Below are positions 60,526-64,000 of a DNA stretch of 64,000 nucleotides, piece after piece. The notes beneath the pieces were generated by a model. It did no database searches. It was not told the DNA's origin and saw nothing but the letters and a program-made list of their open reading frames with translations. The position numbers were made by a program, and so were the translations under genes. Source of the DNA: Sympetrum striolatum (lineage: Eukaryota; Arthropoda; Insecta; Odonata; Libellulidae); assembly GCA_947579665.1 (NCBI GenBank), contig OX388349.1:23592459-23656458 (forward strand), in the 5' to 3' direction. How positions within the stretch are numbered: the stretch's first letter is position 1; the number at the start of each line of letters is the position of its first letter.

Positions 60526-61860
60526 AGGGAAAATAGAAGGAAAGCGGAGTAGGAGGAGATTATAATGGTTTAACAGCATCTCCCCTGAAATTATTAGAAG
60601 AGGAACAAACATTATCTAAGCATTCCAGTCTCTCATAGGGTGAAAGAAGAAGGCGGTCCCTAAATCCGCTATGAATGAAATTCACAGCAATGTTCTTCAC
60701 TGATCACGACACAACAAAAGAGAGAGAAAACCCGCAATGACATTTTCTCGAGGTACATAAGCAACAAAGATGAAAAATCCCAATCTAATTCCTCGCCGCG
60801 AATTGCAATTAACTAGACACCATCTGAGCGGGAACGAGGTAATGCGTCGTCTCTGCAACTGACGTATTCGGGAAGTTGCACTCAGAATTCAACGACCTCT
60901 TCACACAATGTTCATTCAAATTTGGTGAGGAAATAACATAGATCGAAAGAAAATCGATCCAGGAATTTGGATAATATATTTTGAGCATCTTAAGAGTACA
61001 AAACCCGATTTTAGGTGATACTTCGACGGAGAAGTATTCAAAACAATTTCCAGTGAATTAATCGTGACCTAATTCCTTTATAAATTATCCAACCAGGTTG
61101 GCTTAGAAGATATTAGGAGCAAATTCTCAATCAATTACACGCGTTCTCAAACACTTCTACAAGTCCTTCTCTCCAGCAACAAAGCTCAAGTTATTAAATC
61201 TTTGTAGGTTCCCAAAGCATACTTTCGAGCGAAAAGTTGGGAGTTTCTAAAGAAAGTGATAGACGTTGCAGGTGATCGGGGAGCGGGTAGACTGGGAGCC
61301 AAGTAATCATTCTTCACTGAGAAAGGTTAGGGGAACAAGAGGAGTAAATTCATTTGGTAAAAGTTTTCCATGACTACTTAAGAGGCGAACCCTACTTTCT
61401 AAAATTTCGAATGTAAAATAGAATGGATTCATACACTTCCAGAATCTTCCAGTGACAAAAATGTAGCAAATGATTGGTAGCCACATTTTAAATACTAAAA
61501 AATGTGAGATTTCAATCAACTCTAGCAATACAACATTTGAATAAAGGTGACTAAGGAACAGAAGATTAATTATACCTGCTTCAAAAATTAATCAATTAGA
61601 AATAAGTTTGGATTCAAATAATCGGAAACCAACTACAACAAAAAGAATCGCAAAAATGAATTCCAGTGAATTTCAAATTAGAGGAAAATGTAGATGCACG
61701 TTATGGAAGTCTAGAAAGTATATTATGCTTCTAATTAATTCTCGCTGCGATAGGATTTCAGTTTAGGGTATGTGCAGTAGTTACCCCGGCTCTTTAAGAA
61801 GGAGCTAACACTATTTTATAGTATCTGTCTAGTATGTTAACCTTACTCCACTTGCTTAAA

Positions 61861-62340
61861 ATGACAAAGAAAATTGAAAATCCCGCCGCTTGCGAGATTA
61901 GATCTGAAATTCATTTCCTGAATGTGAAGAACACTAAACCAAATGATATTCAGCGAAGGATCTGTGAGTTATACGGTGATAACGTTACGAGTGAATCAAT
62001 GGTATTGAATTCATTGAATTGACGAGGCATTCTTCTTATTAATGAAAATTCCCATCTTCATACCGCAAGTATGGCACAGCAATTCTTGTAGAGTATTGGT
62101 TAGGAATAATTTGACCCCTTCCCCACAAAAACACCTCTAACTTAGCACATTGCAATTTCCATATCTATCTATAGCTGAAGTCGTTATGTGGTGGTCGTAA
62201 GTTCAAGAACAATTAAATAGTGAAAGGTTTCACTAGACGGTTGAAACCTCAGACGGCAAATTTTTATACTAAGAGCATCAAAAAGGATGGAAGGAGCTAC
62301 ATGGAACAATGGCTCAAGGTATGGAAACTTTTTAATATTT
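61861..62340 (+). pseudogene. Internally deleted mariner-type transposase relic (second mariner family)
   Basis: The N-terminus MTKKIENPAACEIRSEIHFL, followed by NVKNTKPNDIQRRICELYGD, is the HTH_48/Mos1-type DNA-binding domain common in arthropod mariners (ENPAACEIRSVIRFL...IHRQICEVYG). A stop follows (62020-62022). Then comes a NENSHLHTASMAQQFL piece, equivalent to the HDNARPHTA block with the second catalytic Asp lost. At 62220-62330 the C-terminal end LKPQTANFYTKSIKKDGRSY follows. The central catalytic region is mostly deleted. Clearly unrelated to the mariner at 28.0 kb. Confidence 0.8.
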
Positions 62341-63837
62341 TTACCATAAGGGACATACTTTCTGTAAAAATAATGTATTTTTTATTCTCAAACGTCACTA
62401 AAGGAAACTGAGAACCAGGATAGAAGGTAACGAGCGAAAAATAAAATAAAGAACTTGGCATTAAAACAGAGCTTGCTTGGCAAGAACAGAAAATTTTCAG
62501 AAAATGCGATATGGAATACTAATAATACAAATGAAATGGCATTAGGAGATTGAAGCGAGAATAGCCTTAAGTGGAAGAATGCAGCGAGGTACATAATTCA
62601 TATTGGCAATTTCTTCATTTCATAGTCGATTTGAAGAAAGAGAGGCACTCATCCTAAGAAGAACGAAGTTTAGAAAAAGATGGCACGATGCCACGAAGAG
62701 CAGGAGTCGGCAGAGGAACGAAAAGATGCGACGTAAAATTACTAATGAAAGGTTATCACCTGCGCAGAATTCTAATGAAAAGTACCCATTCTATTCGAAT
62801 GTTCACAGCAGGAGCCTTAAAGTCAATAACTAAAGTCGAGATAAGTAAAAATGAGATAAAATATATCTTATAAAAATACCTCTACTCATACTAAATATGA
62901 TTTCCTTAAAACATTTTAATAACCACCTTTATAAGTTATTAGTATATGAGTTTCACGATACATCTTGCGCATTGAGGTGTACGTACTTCAAAATCGATCG
63001 TGGTATCATCTACGTAGTGCTAAGTTTTTATAGGAGTTAATACGGTCCAATAGGTGGTTACAACTGAAACAACCTCCCTCTGATTAGTGAATTTATTCAT
63101 AATTTACCATCTCCCTTTCACTAAAAACGCAACCATATTTTCAGAAATTCAGAGGTAAATATTGCGTAAACTGTAAACCAACAGAAAACCTATCCCTAGT
63201 CCAATTGAAAACAATCATATAATTGCGGAATGAGTTATAAATAGCATTACAGTGGTTATCGCTCATTCACTCACGAAAATAGATCGAGTAATTCATTCAC
63301 GCACATAACAAGAGTCACTAGATTATTGCACGAGGGGACCATGGAAAATAGAAAATTTCCTGATTATCTCGCGAACTTATTTAACTCGTGAGCGTCCTTC
63401 CGAACGCCGAAACAAAATTGGAATTAATAAGGGCCTCATTTTCTTCCTGGTTCGAATCACTGTGGACGAAGTTTCCACCTCCACTCGGGTCTTCATTCAA
63501 GAATATTGATTGATGTTTACAATGTTCCCAACAATCCCCATACAACTCTGTCCCCATGAATGGAAATAGCGAAGCTCTAAATATACGTCTCAAAATTTAT
63601 AGAATTGAAATCGTGACAAAAATAGACGAACATTCTTGCACAGTAACAAGTGTTACTGAGTATGAAATAACTCTCAGCGATAGAATTCGAATACATTATC
63701 TTTAACGCATAAACAGAGTACGTCGACGTTCAACCTGACTCCTTCACATTTCTAAGAAACAGTAAAACAGATAATGGACTCTGTCTTATTTATAAGAAAT
63801 CAGTTAACTTAGGGATGACCATTACAAACACTAACAT

Positions 63838-63900
63838 GAGTGCCTTCAAAATGGTGGAAGCTATGAAGGAAAATTGCTCAAGATATGGAAATTAATTTTT
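63838..63900 (+). pseudogene. Mariner C-terminal fragment (same family as 61861)
   Basis: In one frame it encodes CLQNGGSYEGKLLKIWKLIF and then stops, matching the DGRSYMEQWLKVWKLFNIF end of the relic at 61861-62340 at both protein and DNA level. Only the last ~20 codons remain. Confidence 0.6.
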
Positions 63901-63927
63901 ATTTATGGATTTTAATTTTATTAAAGT

Positions 63928-64000
63928 ACCGTATTTTATGGACTATATGACGCACGTTTTTCTTAAAAAAATTGAATCCAAATTCAGGTGCGTTTTCTAC
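63928..64000. mobile_element. MITE-like end (CCGTATTTT...GACGCAC), cut by window edge
   Basis: TACCGTATTTTATGGACTAT then ATGACGCACGTTTTTCTTAA and an AGGTGCGTTTTCTAC block resemble a widespread animal MITE-like repeat whose ends carry TATAAGACGCAC motifs. The right end lies beyond the window. Confidence 0.55.

Larger units (their letters stand above)
20551..64000 (-). other. Inferred TRAP1 intron, upstream of the exon (partial)
   Basis: The sequence above the TRAP1 acceptor is inferred to be intron running to the window edge, at least 43.4 kb. The preceding TRAP1 block (DIVARSLYSEKE-like) was not found by eye. An exon for the poorly conserved mitochondrial presequence could be hidden. Apart from the repeats listed separately, intervals 23128-25866, 34801-38419, 42840-45937, 47075-49012, 49092-51251, 52801-54020, 54351-56190, 56240-57055, 60526-61860 and 62341-63837 hold nothing I recognise. 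GC-richer islands at 33000-33200, 43430-44200, 47550-48050 and 54640-55200 lack recognisable domains. Confidence 0.5.

Overview
This is a eukaryotic, AT-rich stretch (about two thirds A+T), almost certainly from an arthropod and most likely an insect with a large, repeat-laden genome. The evidence is the mixture of mariner, Tigger/pogo, hAT-type and foldback elements, CR1/L2-like LINE 3' ends, hammerhead-like motifs of the Penelope type and tRNA-derived SINEs, together with long non-coding stretches. I cannot name the species. There are no bacterial-type genes, operons, CRISPR arrays or prophage.

The one host-gene segment I can defend is a single internal exon on the minus strand at 20395-20550. 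It is 52 codons, phase 0, with a consensus acceptor and donor. It encodes the ATP-binding N-terminal signature of the mitochondrial HSP90 paralogue TRAP1. No other TRAP1 exon was found by eye, so the window is best read as one exon inside two very large introns: at least 43.4 kb upstream (20551-64000) and at least 20.4 kb downstream (1-20394).

The rest is repeat landscape. 1-6.4 kb: foldbacks, an inverted hammerhead-like pair flanking a LINE tail, the first copy of a long-TIR foldback family ('FB-A'), and a LINE tail with a (TAAA)n end. 6.5-15.6 kb: a decayed LINE reverse transcriptase, a 5'-truncated 1.75-kb LINE (minus), tRNA-like SINEs, an ungapped 159-bp direct repeat pair, and FB-A copy 2. 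20.4-23.1 kb: the TRAP1 exon, a foldback with a hammerhead-like motif, and a DNA-transposon relic. 27.4-30.8 kb: an FB-A end fragment, a 12-bp minisatellite, a complete-ended but dead mariner, and 37 bp further on a complete-ended but dead Tigger/pogo element. 31.5-39.2 kb: a SINE, a foldback, a hAT-type MITE with an 8-bp target duplication, and two LINE 3' ends. 39.5-49.1 kb: short direct and tandem repeats, a G-quadruplex-prone tract, a SINE, and a 77-bp hairpin MITE. 51.2-52.8 kb: a composite element with internal ~317-bp tandem units, a CA microsatellite and a terminal hairpin. 54-64 kb: SINE pieces, FB-A copy 3, a direct-repeat pair, a LINE tail, and a second, unrelated mariner relic with its 3' fragment.

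Nothing here looks like a new multi-gene system. The most interesting points are the TRAP1 exon hidden among shadow ORFs, the FB-A family whose true termini lie well outside its obvious inverted repeat, the repeated inverted pairing of hammerhead-like ends, and the 51-53 kb composite element.
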